Shown here: one piece after another, positions 54,399 through 62,654 of the stretch | Layout of the letters: each line of letters starts with the position of its first letter | Numbering within the stretch: position 1 is the stretch's first letter | Assembly (NCBI GenBank): GCA_016195815.1 | Contig: JACPYX010000019.1 | Coordinates: 124,001 to 188,000 of the forward strand | Reading direction: 5' to 3' | Source: Chloroflexota bacterium | GTDB lineage: Bacteria > Chloroflexota > Anaerolineae > Anaerolineales > Villigracilaceae | DNA length: 64,000 nt | Translations under genes and position numbers: made by a program | Notes under the pieces: model-generated | Told to the model about the DNA's origin: nothing | Databases searched by the model: none | What the model saw: the letters and a program-made list of their open reading frames with translations, nothing else

Positions 54399-56678
54399 AT
54401 GCCGGTGTTTGATCCTGCTCTCGTTACATTCACATTGTTGACCTTGATCGCGGCTTTATATCTGCCCGTGATCTTTTTTGCGCTTCTGCGCCGGGAGGGA
54501 CAGGAGAGTGCCGCCGGGCTGGTAAGTCTTTATGCGCTCGTCGGTTTGGGGTTGGGTGTGTTCGAAGCGTTTTGGCGGGATGGCCGGCTGCCGCGTTATG
54601 ACGCGCTGGCTTTCGGGGATATACAAACGTATGGCGCGCTGGCGCTCGCATTTCTCACTGTGATGATCGTGCAGGTTTTTATGCGCCGCCAAACGGTGGG
54701 GTGGTTTGGCGCGGCTGTATTGATCGCACTTGGACTAGCGGTCATTGCCGCAGACGCCGGAAGATTCCCTTATGTGATCTGGTCGAGCGGCGCATGGACG
54801 CTGACGCGCGACCGGCTGGCTGTGAGCTGGGCCTTGGTGGGCTGGCTGGTATTTATGATCGGCGCGGCTTTTTCTGTGATCGCGGCTTACGCTCAGACAC
54901 GCCAGCCTCTTTTGCGAAACCGCCTGACTTATTGGATTCCAATTTTTATCCTGATCGCGATCAATGACGGAATGATCATGGCTGCAACCGCGGTCATTGG
55001 AAACCCGCTTCGCTGGCTGGCCGCAATCATCATTGCTTATGTGGCGCTCACACATGACCTGGGTGATGTCCGGCAGATGGTGCGCCGCGTTCTGGTTTAT
55101 ATTATTACGGCCCTGCTGATCATGGTTTTTTATCTGGTCAGCTTCACGATTGCGGAGATCAGCCTTCAAGCCGCGCCCGGTTACAACCCGTTGCTGGTCG
55201 GCGCGGGCATTTCCCTTTTTCTGGCGTTGCTTTTTACGCCGTTGTTGAGCATCGTCCGCCGCGTGGTGGACCGCTGGCTCAAGCTCGATCAATATAATGT
55301 GGGCCGAACTCTGCACGAATACAGCGAGAGCATCAGCAATATCCTCGAGATGGAGCGTCTCGCGAGCGTGGCGGTCGGCATTATTATGGAGAACATGCAG
55401 GTTCAGCGCGGCTTTCTGTTCCTGGTGGATCACGACCATAATTCTGCCGGCGCTCTTTTTTATCGCCTGCGCGCTGTCCGCAGCGCAGGGGAGCGGCAAA
55501 TCCTGGCTATCGAACTGAACGAAGACGGACCGATCGCTTCGCATTTCATCAAGGATGGACGCCCGCTTCTTCAATACGACCTAGACCTGCTTCCGTCATT
55601 TCGGAACGCTTCTCTGCTCGAACGTGAGTGGTTTAACCGCCTCGAGAGCGAAGTCTATATTCCCATCTTTTCCAAAAAACAATGGATCGGCATGTTGGCC
55701 TTTGGCTCCAAGTTGAGCGGCAATCGTTATACCGAAGACGATCTTGTTACCCTCGGCGCGCTCGCCAACCAGACCGCTGTTGCGCTGGAGAACGCCCGCC
55801 TGGTGGATAACCTGATGCGTCTCAACACAGAACTTCGGCAGGCGCGCCGCGACCTGGAAAAGACCAACCGCGATCTGGAGCGTCTCGATAAAACCAAGTC
55901 GGATTTTATTAGCATCGCTTCACATGAGTTACGCACGCCGCTGACGGTTATCAAAGGTTACAGCGAAATGCTGATGGAAGATTCCAACCTCGACCCGAAT
56001 TTTCGTCGAGTCATCAAAGGCATCCATGATGGGGCGCTCCGTCTGCACGAGATCATGGATTCGATGTTTGACATTGCACAAATTGACGCGCGCTCCCTGC
56101 AATTGAATTTGCAACAGATCAGTCTGGGTGACGTTTTGCGTGATGTGTGCTTGACGCTCAAGAGTCAGGCCAAAGATCGAAACCTGGCGTTGAACATTGA
56201 TTTGCCCATTCTTCCGAACATCAAAGCCGACCCAAACAGTCTCCGCAAGGTTTTTCAACATTTGGTCAATAATGCCATTAAATTCACGCCCAATGCAGGC
56301 AAGATCGCCATTACAGGCCATGTGGTGGACGCGCGCCCGACTGATTTGCCGGAAGGCGGTGTTGAGATTATTGTCAGCGATACGGGCGTGGGCGTGGACC
56401 CGAATTACCGCGAGATCATATTTTCCAAGTTTTATCAGCCCGGAGAATTAACCAAGCATTCCACCAGCAAGAGTCGTTTCAAAGGCGGAGGCTCCGGGTT
56501 GGGGCTGGCACTCTCGAAAGGCATTGTCGAAGCGCACGGCGGACGCATTTGGGTCGAAAGCCCGGGCTATGACGAGATTAATTTTCCCGGAAGCAAGTTC
56601 CATGTGCTGATTCCTTTGACAAAGCCAGGCAAGGAAGATTCGCTCAAGATGAGCGCGCCGGTCAAGGTCACGCTTTAG
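54399..56678 (+). CDS. Membrane sensor histidine kinase (intact)
   Basis: 759 residues: about nine membrane segments (1-285), a GAF domain (about 310-460), a short coiled coil, HisKA (about 500-565) with FISIASHELRTPLTVIKGYSE (His phosphoacceptor present) and HATPase_c (about 610-745): N box HLVNNAIKFTPNA, G1 SDTGVGVDPNYRE, G2 GGGSGLGLALSKGI. It resembles the envelope-operon protein at 8178 in plan (membrane, GAF, coiled coil, kinase) but retains the His. No response regulator follows. ATG 54399 shares the 50-bp divergent promoter region with the GH13 gene. Confidence 0.9.
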   Translation: MPVFDPALVTFTLLTLIAALYLPVIFFALLRREGQESAAGLVSLYALVGLGLGVFEAFWRDGRLPRYDALAFGDIQTYGALALAFLTVMIVQVFMRRQTVGWFGAAVLIALGLAVIAADAGRFPYVIWSSGAWTLTRDRLAVSWALVGWLVFMIGAAFSVIAAYAQTRQPLLRNRLTYWIPIFILIAINDGMIMAATAVIGNPLRWLAAIIIAYVALTHDLGDVRQMVRRVLVYIITALLIMVFYLVSFTIAEISLQAAPGYNPLLVGAGISLFLALLFTPLLSIVRRVVDRWLKLDQYNVGRTLHEYSESISNILEMERLASVAVGIIMENMQVQRGFLFLVDHDHNSAGALFYRLRAVRSAGERQILAIELNEDGPIASHFIKDGRPLLQYDLDLLPSFRNASLLEREWFNRLESEVYIPIFSKKQWIGMLAFGSKLSGNRYTEDDLVTLGALANQTAVALENARLVDNLMRLNTELRQARRDLEKTNRDLERLDKTKSDFISIASHELRTPLTVIKGYSEMLMEDSNLDPNFRRVIKGIHDGALRLHEIMDSMFDIAQIDARSLQLNLQQISLGDVLRDVCLTLKSQAKDRNLALNIDLPILPNIKADPNSLRKVFQHLVNNAIKFTPNAGKIAITGHVVDARPTDLPEGGVEIIVSDTGVGVDPNYREIIFSKFYQPGELTKHSTSKSRFKGGGSGLGLALSKGIVEAHGGRIWVESPGYDEINFPGSKFHVLIPLTKPGKEDSLKMSAPVKVTL

Positions 56679-56723
56679 TATTAATCCCATTTCAATAATA
56701 TAGTGCATGTGGCGGATACAGGG

Positions 56724-56752
56724 TTGTCAACTTCTGCAATCGCCTGTATAAT
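56724..56752 (+). promoter_or_regulatory. Sigma-70-type promoter for rpsA
   Basis: TTGTCA at 56724-56729 and TATAAT at 56747-56752, with a 17-bp spacer. The mRNA start is expected near 56759, about 30 nt before the start codon, so this gene has a leader. Confidence 0.75.
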
Positions 56753-56788
56753 CATCTTTACAATTTTCTTAACCGGAGTCAACTAGTG

Positions 56789-58033
56789 ATGGATCAGAAT
56801 CAGGCCCTGCCAGCTCAGGGGAGCGATAATAATCAGCAGGGAGACCAGAATAACCAGAGTATGGAATCTTTGCTCGCAACCGAAGATATCGGCGTGGATA
56901 TGCCCCAGACTGGAGAAATCCGCAAAGGTGTCATTGCGAGCATCAGCCAAAGCCAAATACTCGTTAGCGTCGGTGCCAAATCCGAAGGAGTTATTTCGGG
57001 CCGCGAGATAGAACAGTTATCTGACGATGAACGCGAGTTGCTCAAAGTTGGAGCAGAAGTTCACGTTTACGTTATCAACCCCGAAGACGAGAATGGGAAT
57101 GTCGTCTTGTCTTTCCGCCGCGCTCAGGAGCAAATCTCGTGGGAGAACGTGGAAAAGATGGTCGGGGAAGATCGCGTCTATGACAGCAAGATCGTTGGCT
57201 TTAACAAGGGTGGCCTGATTGCCATGGTCGGCGGACTGCGCGGCTTCATTCCATCCTCGCAAATCAGCGCCTCGCGCCGCTCACAATCCAGCGGCGATAC
57301 GCCCGAACAACGCTGGCAAAAGATGGTCGGCCAGCCCATCACCGTCCGCATTATCGAAGTGGACCGCGAACGCCGCCGCCTGATTCTTTCCGAGCGTGCC
57401 GCCTCCACCGAATCCCGTCAATCGCTTAAAGAGCGCGTCATTGACGAACTCGAAGTGGGCAAGACCTACACTGGCCGCGTCACAAGCCTTTCTGATTTCG
57501 GCGCTTTCGTCAACGTCAACGGCGCAGATGGCCTCGTTCATCTCTCCGAAATTTCATGGGATCGCGTTCAACATCCCAAGGAAGTCCTGGAAATCGGGCA
57601 GGAAGTCAAAGTCAAAGTGATCAATATTGACCGCGATAAAAAGCGCATCGGCCTCTCGATCCGCGCCCTGGCCGACGACCCGTGGAAATCGCGCGTCGAG
57701 AAATTCGCCATCGGACAGTTGGTCGAAGGCGTCATCACCCGCCTGACCAAGTTTGGCGCCTTTGCCCGCCTTGAAGGCGATATTGAAGGCTTGATCCATA
57801 TTTCCGAAATTGCCGATCACCGCATTGAACATCCCAAGGAAGCCTTGAAGGAAGGCGAAGTGCGCGCTCTGCGCGTCATTCGCATTGACACCGATCAGCA
57901 TCGCATCGGCCTCAGCTTGCGAAAAGTCGACTCGGGCGCCTATGCCGACAAAGATTATAAGAAACTCATCGAAGAATTCGGGCACACTTCTTCCGACGAG
58001 GCCGATACTCCTTCTGAAGAATCCGGCAGCTAA
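56789..58033 (+). CDS. rpsA: Ribosomal protein S1 (four S1 domains)
   Basis: 414 residues. Four S1 RNA-binding domains at about 38-108, 125-200, 218-290 and 303-375: VASISQSQILVSVGAKSEGV-type opening in the first, GKTYTGRVTSLSDFGAFVNV (third), GQLVEGVITRLTKFGAFARL (fourth). It is shorter than E. coli S1 (six domains), which is usual outside Proteobacteria. S1 recruits structured mRNA to the 30S subunit. A CCGGAG site precedes GTG 56786 and ATG 56789; ATG is taken. N- and C-termini are acidic and low-complexity. A strong terminator follows. Confidence 0.93.
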   Translation: MDQNQALPAQGSDNNQQGDQNNQSMESLLATEDIGVDMPQTGEIRKGVIASISQSQILVSVGAKSEGVISGREIEQLSDDERELLKVGAEVHVYVINPEDENGNVVLSFRRAQEQISWENVEKMVGEDRVYDSKIVGFNKGGLIAMVGGLRGFIPSSQISASRRSQSSGDTPEQRWQKMVGQPITVRIIEVDRERRRLILSERAASTESRQSLKERVIDELEVGKTYTGRVTSLSDFGAFVNVNGADGLVHLSEISWDRVQHPKEVLEIGQEVKVKVINIDRDKKRIGLSIRALADDPWKSRVEKFAIGQLVEGVITRLTKFGAFARLEGDIEGLIHISEIADHRIEHPKEALKEGEVRALRVIRIDTDQHRIGLSLRKVDSGAYADKDYKKLIEEFGHTSSDEADTPSEESGS

Positions 58034-58047
58034 CCAATCACCGGTAT

Positions 58048-58078
58048 AAAAAGAGCGCACCTCCGGGTGCGCTCTTTC
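58048..58078 (+). terminator. Rho-independent terminator after rpsA
   Basis: AAAGAGCGCACC (58050-58061) pairs with GGTGCGCTCTTT (58066-58077) around a 4-nt loop. The T run is short, so it is likely but less strong than the others. Confidence 0.8.
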
Positions 58079-58084
58079 GTGATT

Positions 58085-59176
58085 ATGACACTTATCATAG
58101 ACTCTCATTGCGACCTTGCCTGGAACATGCTCAACTTCGGGCGCGACTACACGCGGTCAGCGGCAGAGACGCGTCAGGTCGAGAAAAACACCATCGTCCC
58201 CGAAAAGAACGGCGATAGCTTGATCGGCTGGCCCGACTATCAGCGCGGCCAGGTCGCCATTGTTTTCTCAACCTTATTCGCGTCGCCCATTCGTGCTAAA
58301 GTGGGGGATTGGGACAAAATCTGCTATTCAACATACGACGAAGCCCACCGCGTCTATCTGGACCAGTTGCGGCTCTATCATCAATTGGCCGAATCCAAAC
58401 CCGATCATTTCCGCTTGCTTTCCAACGCAAAAGATTTGCGCGGCCATATGGCCGAATGGCAAACTCCATCAAAAGACGGCCATCCGGTTGGTCTGATCCC
58501 ATTGATGGAGGGCGCTGACGGAATTCGTGATATTGACGAACTTGCCGAGTGGCACGAATTGGGGCTTCGCATGATTGGCCTCTCCTGGGCGGGCACGCGT
58601 TACGCGGGCGGCACCAAAGAACCCGGCCCATTGACGGGCGATGGCCGCCGTCTGCTCAAAGCCATGGCGGATTTCAATTTCACACTCGACCTCAGCCACA
58701 TGGACGAACAAGCTGCCCTCGAAGCGCTTGATTTCTACGAAGGACCGATTGTTGCTACACATGTAAATTGCCTGGCGCTTTTGCCCGGCTTTTCTACCAA
58801 CCGTCACTTCTCAGATCGCGCCTTGCGCGGCATTATCGAGCGCGGCGGCGTAATCGGAACGGTTCCGCTCAACACCTTTCTCAAGACCGGTTGGAAACGC
58901 CAGGGTGGCTCGCGCCGCGAAGATGTGCCTTTGGATGTTGTCGCCGCGCACATGGATCATGTCTGCCAGTTGGCGGGTGACGCGTCTCACGCCGGTATCG
59001 GCTCCGATTTTGACGGCGGCTTCGGCCTGCAATCTGTCCCGCCTGAAATTGATACCATTGCTGATTTACAGAAACTGACCCCGCTTCTCATCGCACGCGG
59101 CTATTCGGAATCTGATACTGCAAATATACTGGGCGGAAATTGGCTGAAATTCCTGCAGAAGAGTTTACCCTCATGA
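58085..59176 (+). CDS. Peptidase M19 membrane dipeptidase family
   Basis: 363 residues. Metal ligands: DSHCDLAWN (HxD), the bridging Glu in LMEGADGI, His in VATHVNCL and His in LSHMD. GIGSDFDGGFG is also typical. The family cleaves dipeptides, including cell-wall D-Ala types. ATG 58085 (MTLIIDSH) is preferred over ATG 58067 because the latter lies in the terminator stem. There is no signal, so it acts in the cytoplasm. It overlaps the next gene by ATGA. Confidence 0.9.
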   Translation: MTLIIDSHCDLAWNMLNFGRDYTRSAAETRQVEKNTIVPEKNGDSLIGWPDYQRGQVAIVFSTLFASPIRAKVGDWDKICYSTYDEAHRVYLDQLRLYHQLAESKPDHFRLLSNAKDLRGHMAEWQTPSKDGHPVGLIPLMEGADGIRDIDELAEWHELGLRMIGLSWAGTRYAGGTKEPGPLTGDGRRLLKAMADFNFTLDLSHMDEQAALEALDFYEGPIVATHVNCLALLPGFSTNRHFSDRALRGIIERGGVIGTVPLNTFLKTGWKRQGGSRREDVPLDVVAAHMDHVCQLAGDASHAGIGSDFDGGFGLQSVPPEIDTIADLQKLTPLLIARGYSESDTANILGGNWLKFLQKSLPS

Positions 59177-59661
59177 GCAACGCAAACGACCATTCCGCCG
59201 CTTTGCCTGTGGATACACAGCCGCTGGGCTTTGAACCTTCACGCCTACGCATTCGAGCAGGCTTGACAACAACATTGATCGGCCTTTTTACTTTTACTGT
59301 TGGGGCCAAACCGGACTGGTTTGGCTGGGATCGCAGTCCGGTAGTCGGATTTGTTCAAATTGCAGTATTTCTGTTGGGACTTGGGATTATCTGTCTGGGT
59401 GGCTGGATTAGTTTATTGGCTTTATGGAAAGGCAAGCATCGTACCATTGCGGCGGACATCGGCCTGCGATTGGTTGGCACCGGTTATGCAATAGCCGTCT
59501 TTGCCGGCATGGCGGATGTCTTTGGAATGGGTTCGCAGCCTCTGCCTCAAGTTCCATATTTCGGCCCCTGGCAGGCAAGCGGTGTATTGATCGGCCAAAT
59601 TATTATTGCGGCTGGATTTTTATTGCTCATCCCATATGAATTTGGAAACGCCAAAAGATAA
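59173..59661 (+). CDS. Four-helix membrane protein, unknown
   Basis: 162 residues. An N-terminal soluble stretch of about 35 residues is followed by four membrane segments. No named family is recognised. The start (59173) overlaps the dipeptidase stop by four bases (ATGA), so it is translated with it. It is the last chromosomal gene before the mobile element. Confidence 0.72.
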   Translation: MSNANDHSAALPVDTQPLGFEPSRLRIRAGLTTTLIGLFTFTVGAKPDWFGWDRSPVVGFVQIAVFLLGLGIICLGGWISLLALWKGKHRTIAADIGLRLVGTGYAIAVFAGMADVFGMGSQPLPQVPYFGPWQASGVLIGQIIIAAGFLLLIPYEFGNAKR

Positions 59662-59690
59662 GGCTGTTATGTTGCCGGGGGCTTATCTTT
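59654..59690 (+). terminator. Weak terminator after the membrane protein gene
   Basis: AAAGATAAG (59654-59662) and CTTATCTTT (59682-59690) form a 9-bp stem with a 19-nt loop. It includes the stop codon. Confidence 0.45.
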
Positions 59691-59693
59691 CTC

Positions 59694-61313
59694 TTAATTG
59701 AACAGCCGACTTAATATAAAAACAAAAAGGCCGCCTAATTCTGGCGGTCTTTCGATTGTGCCCCCACGCTGTGAAGTACCAAACGTGGCAACACTCGAAT
59801 CAGTCAAGATGTCAATCGTCGGATAGGTGTAATAAATTCTTGCGAGATTATAGCCTAGTTCAATTTTGCAAACAAAGCGAGTCAGCCAGGCTTTGACCTT
59901 TCGCACATCGCCGGACTCTTGCGCTTCTCGTAAACGATCACGCCAAACATTTAGGACAAGATTCAAAGCCTCGGGTGTGATTTCGATTTCCGCAGCGGCG
60001 CGTTGTGATTTCAATCGCTCTATATTCAGCTTGACTTGTGTACGCTCTGCCTCGCGTTGGGTCAAGCGATCATAAGCAGATAGTGAGCCAGTGGACTCTG
60101 CTATATCTAACACGCGTTGAATTGCACGACCGAGATCGTCCAGGTGGCGAGTCGCTATTTCAATCTGTCTGTCCAGTTCGTCTGTGTTCTCAAATTGTGC
60201 GCGAGTTGCTTTGATCGTTCCCTCGAGAAAATCAGGCGTTAGCACACGAGTCAATATTGCATCTAAAATCTTTTGCTCTGCATTGTCTGCGCCGATGCGC
60301 CTCGATGAACACGCGGTAGCGTTTAGCCTGTCTTTCTTTCCGCAAACGTAAGAACGCCATCGGCGGTTTTTGTGGCCGCTATGATGTATCATCGCCGAAC
60401 CGCACTCAATACAAAAAGCCAGGCCAGAGAGTAATGACGGATTTCCTATGCGGCGCGGATGGTGAGGAAGGCCCTCTTTACCAAATTGCGGACTTGCCTC
60501 GCGTAGCTTTTGGACTGCTTCCCAGATTTCCCAGGTTATAGCCGGTTCGTGATGGTCGGGTACATTACCGTAGTAACCCAGATAAGATTTATTCCTGAAG
60601 AAGAACGCCCAATAGTTATAGCTTTTGAAAATCTTTCTACCTGTTGCCTCGTGAATCTCTTTGTATGTTTTTCCGCTTGCGCGCATTTGCCAGGCTGAAC
60701 GGATCGTGTCCCATAATTCCGGATCAGGCTCCCATCGACTCACAATGTGTTCATCGCCGTTTCTGTGTTCGCCTAAATTTACTTTGACGGCGCGATAGCC
60801 TCGCGGAGGCGTGCCAGGCGCAAAGCCTTTACTGACAAGTGACTTGAGTCCGCGCTTTACATCACGCGAAGTCTGCCGCCGCTTTTCCTCGTTTGCTATA
60901 TCTATCAGCGTTTCAACCATGCGGCCCATGTGCCCATCAGGGATCGGATCGGTGAGCGAGTGAATAATCAAGCCGCGCTTGCGTAGCAGGGCCTTGTAGT
61001 AACTTGAGTCGTCCAGGTCACGAGCGAAGCGGGCAAAGTTCCAGAGCAATAAAGCTGCGGGCCTTGCGTCCTCGTTGTCGCTCATGTCCATCAGCTCATT
61101 GAACGCATCACGACCGATCACACTGCCGCCGCTTCTTGCATAGTCTTTGAACACTTCGACCAGGACGAGGCCGTGCCGATCACAATACGCGCGGATTTCG
61201 GTCTCTTGCTGTATTACGCTTTGCTCTTGTGAAGGACCGCCAGAGTCGCGCAAGTATGCCCAAACATAAGAGCCAGGCGCGAGATCACGCGGAGGGGGAT
61301 AGTAGTCTGTCAT
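59694..61313 (-). CDS. Large serine recombinase (integrase)
   Basis: 539 residues. Resolvase catalytic domain (about 15-160) with catalytic Ser24 in YLRDSGG; LLWNFARFARDLDDSSYY is the usual helix. Recombinase domain about 175-280 (SLVSKGFAPGTPPRGYRAV), zinc-ribbon domain about 300-345 (AFCIECGSAM, SYVCGKKD) and a coiled-coil C-terminal part. Such enzymes insert and excise phages, ICEs or transposons at short att sites. Its stop lies after a terminator-like hairpin at 59724-59752, which is unusual. The start is coupled to the 62-residue ORF (shared base at 61313). Confidence 0.9.
   Translation of the reverse strand: MTDYYPPPRDLAPGSYVWAYLRDSGGPSQEQSVIQQETEIRAYCDRHGLVLVEVFKDYARSGGSVIGRDAFNELMDMSDNEDARPAALLLWNFARFARDLDDSSYYKALLRKRGLIIHSLTDPIPDGHMGRMVETLIDIANEEKRRQTSRDVKRGLKSLVSKGFAPGTPPRGYRAVKVNLGEHRNGDEHIVSRWEPDPELWDTIRSAWQMRASGKTYKEIHEATGRKIFKSYNYWAFFFRNKSYLGYYGNVPDHHEPAITWEIWEAVQKLREASPQFGKEGLPHHPRRIGNPSLLSGLAFCIECGSAMIHHSGHKNRRWRSYVCGKKDRLNATACSSRRIGADNAEQKILDAILTRVLTPDFLEGTIKATRAQFENTDELDRQIEIATRHLDDLGRAIQRVLDIAESTGSLSAYDRLTQREAERTQVKLNIERLKSQRAAAEIEITPEALNLVLNVWRDRLREAQESGDVRKVKAWLTRFVCKIELGYNLARIYYTYPTIDILTDSSVATFGTSQRGGTIERPPELGGLFVFILSRLFN
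59719..59752 (-). terminator. Terminator-like hairpin inside the recombinase C-terminus
   Basis: On the minus strand AAAGACCGCC (59752-59743) pairs with GGCGGCCTTT (59735-59726, one G-U), 7-nt loop, followed by T5GT5. It lies in the last codons of the recombinase, upstream of its stop codon at 59696-59694. Confidence 0.55.
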
Positions 61314-61501
61314 TATCGATTCTCTCTTGGGATGATTTTGCCGTTGACCTGTATCAAGTCGCCAGAAGCTAATAAGTCATGAATCACCGAGGACAGGTGC
61401 AGGGATAACAAAGGCAAGGCTTCTCTTTGCGCGTCTTGCAGGCTTGCATATTGATTACCTGATTTTTCCTCGAAGGCGATAGGGTGGTATTTTCTTTGCA
61501 T
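61313..61501 (-). CDS. Short ORF upstream of the recombinase, unknown
   Basis: 62 residues, sharing one base with the recombinase start. It has no membrane segment or known motif (MQRKYHPIAFEEKSGNQYAS; DLLASGDLIQVNGK). The position suggests an excisionase or recombination directionality factor, but no winged-helix or Xis motif is evident, so this is inference only. Confidence 0.5.
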   Translation of the reverse strand: MQRKYHPIAFEEKSGNQYASLQDAQREALPLLSLHLSSVIHDLLASGDLIQVNGKIIPRENR

Positions 61502-61526
61502 GGGTCAACCTGTCTTTTAGGGGCAT

Positions 61527-61611
61527 GTGTCACGGCTTGTGACACTGGCTAAAATCGTTTTATTTTCGACTTGTGACTTACGGCTTAGGCGGTAGTGCTA
61601 CGGCTTGTAGC
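61527..61611. repeat. Repeated hairpins with common loop (ACGGCTT)
   Basis: Two hairpins with different stems but the same loop: GTGTCAC-GGCTT-GTGACAC (61527-61545) and GCTAC-GGCTT-GTAGC (61597-61611). A third copy of TACGGCTT (61579-61586) has no hairpin. They lie in the 128-bp gap between the 62-residue ORF and the primase, and could be protein-binding sites, an origin or RNA elements. Confidence 0.55.
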
Positions 61612-61629
61612 AGGTCATAAACCCTTTTT

Positions 61630-62616
61630 CTAAACAGTGTTTGAGTCTTTGATCGTCTCTCGCAAAAAATCGCCTAGCAAGCCTTTTTGTAGCAGTATAT
61701 TTGCATCGTGCTTTATGTTGTCCAGGAGCGGGCTACACAAAGCCAGGGCGGGCCGCGCAAGCATGGATCGAATCGCACTTGATTTCTCTGCATCATCGGC
61801 CCAGACGATCACACGCTGATAGCCACTTGCTATCGTTTGAAGGATCGAAGCTCTGCCGCCGGTGTCACTTCCAAATGAGATAACGTCCAGGCCAGAGATC
61901 AATTCATAACAAGCGGTTTGACTTATGCTCATACAATTGATTTCACCTTCGACCAAGAGCAGAGTCTTATCATTGGCTGCGGCTGATAAACCAAACAGGA
62001 TTGGAGTGCTTCCCTTGTGCGCGGTGTAGCGTAAGCCATCAGGCACATTGTCAATAAATCTGTATTTGATTGCTGTGATGGTTTCGCCGTCCTGCCATGG
62101 GATCACAATGGCAGGACGTTGTCTTTTGACGGTGGGATCGTAGATCACTGCATACCCAAGCAAATATAAATTCCAGGTGCATTGATCGAGTCTTCGACCA
62201 GTGAGGTAATCGCGGGCTTCTTGTGATTTCAAAAGCGCATTATTCGCCGCGCTAACTTCTTTCCATGCGGATGACTCCCAGTTTGAATCGGGCAAGGATC
62301 GAGCCGGTGCGGCTGTGATCGTAACTTGTGCGCGTGGCGCAGGTTGTGACGTTTTGCCGTTCAAAGTCCGCAAGGCTTGTCTGAAGTCCAGATCGTCGCG
62401 GCGCATGATGTAATCAATGGGGCTTTTGTAGTTGGCCTGGGTGCATTTTCGACAAAGCCAGCGCCAGCCATCGGGAGTCTGTTTCAGGTTGAATCGATCA
62501 CGACCACCGCAGAATGGACAAGGGCCGATGTAATAAATCCCGAAGTGTTTTAGGTGGGTGTCGTTCTCAGCCAGGGCAAGCAGGTTATAAGTTTGATTTA
62601 TATCTTTTGCGTTCAT
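61630..62616 (-). CDS. DNA primase, zinc-ribbon plus TOPRIM domains
   Basis: 328 residues. N-terminal zinc-ribbon (IGPCPFCGGRDRF then WLCRKCTQANY; CxxC...CxxC) of the CHC2/primase type, then a TOPRIM domain at about 210-290: LLLVEGEINCMSI (Glu) and VIVWADDAEKS (Asp pair). Phage and plasmid primases of this type make primers for element replication. It lies 38 bp after the ATPase gene on the same strand. The C-terminal helicase part seen in some is absent. Confidence 0.87.
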   Translation of the reverse strand: MNAKDINQTYNLLALAENDTHLKHFGIYYIGPCPFCGGRDRFNLKQTPDGWRWLCRKCTQANYKSPIDYIMRRDDLDFRQALRTLNGKTSQPAPRAQVTITAAPARSLPDSNWESSAWKEVSAANNALLKSQEARDYLTGRRLDQCTWNLYLLGYAVIYDPTVKRQRPAIVIPWQDGETITAIKYRFIDNVPDGLRYTAHKGSTPILFGLSAAANDKTLLLVEGEINCMSISQTACYELISGLDVISFGSDTGGRASILQTIASGYQRVIVWADDAEKSSAIRSMLARPALALCSPLLDNIKHDANILLQKGLLGDFLRETIKDSNTV

Positions 62617-62654
62617 GAGTGGCCTCAGATATGGATTACAGGGTTACAGGTCTT

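Noticed and set aside
54735-55574. Leftward frame of about 280 codons inside the sensor kinase
   Set aside because: Antisense to membrane and GAF segments; His/Gln-rich composition is a shadow effect.
59694-61313. Site-specific invertase or resolvase of a transposon
   Set aside because: The protein is too long, with a recombinase and zinc-ribbon domain, and sits with primase and RepA genes, so an integrase is preferred.
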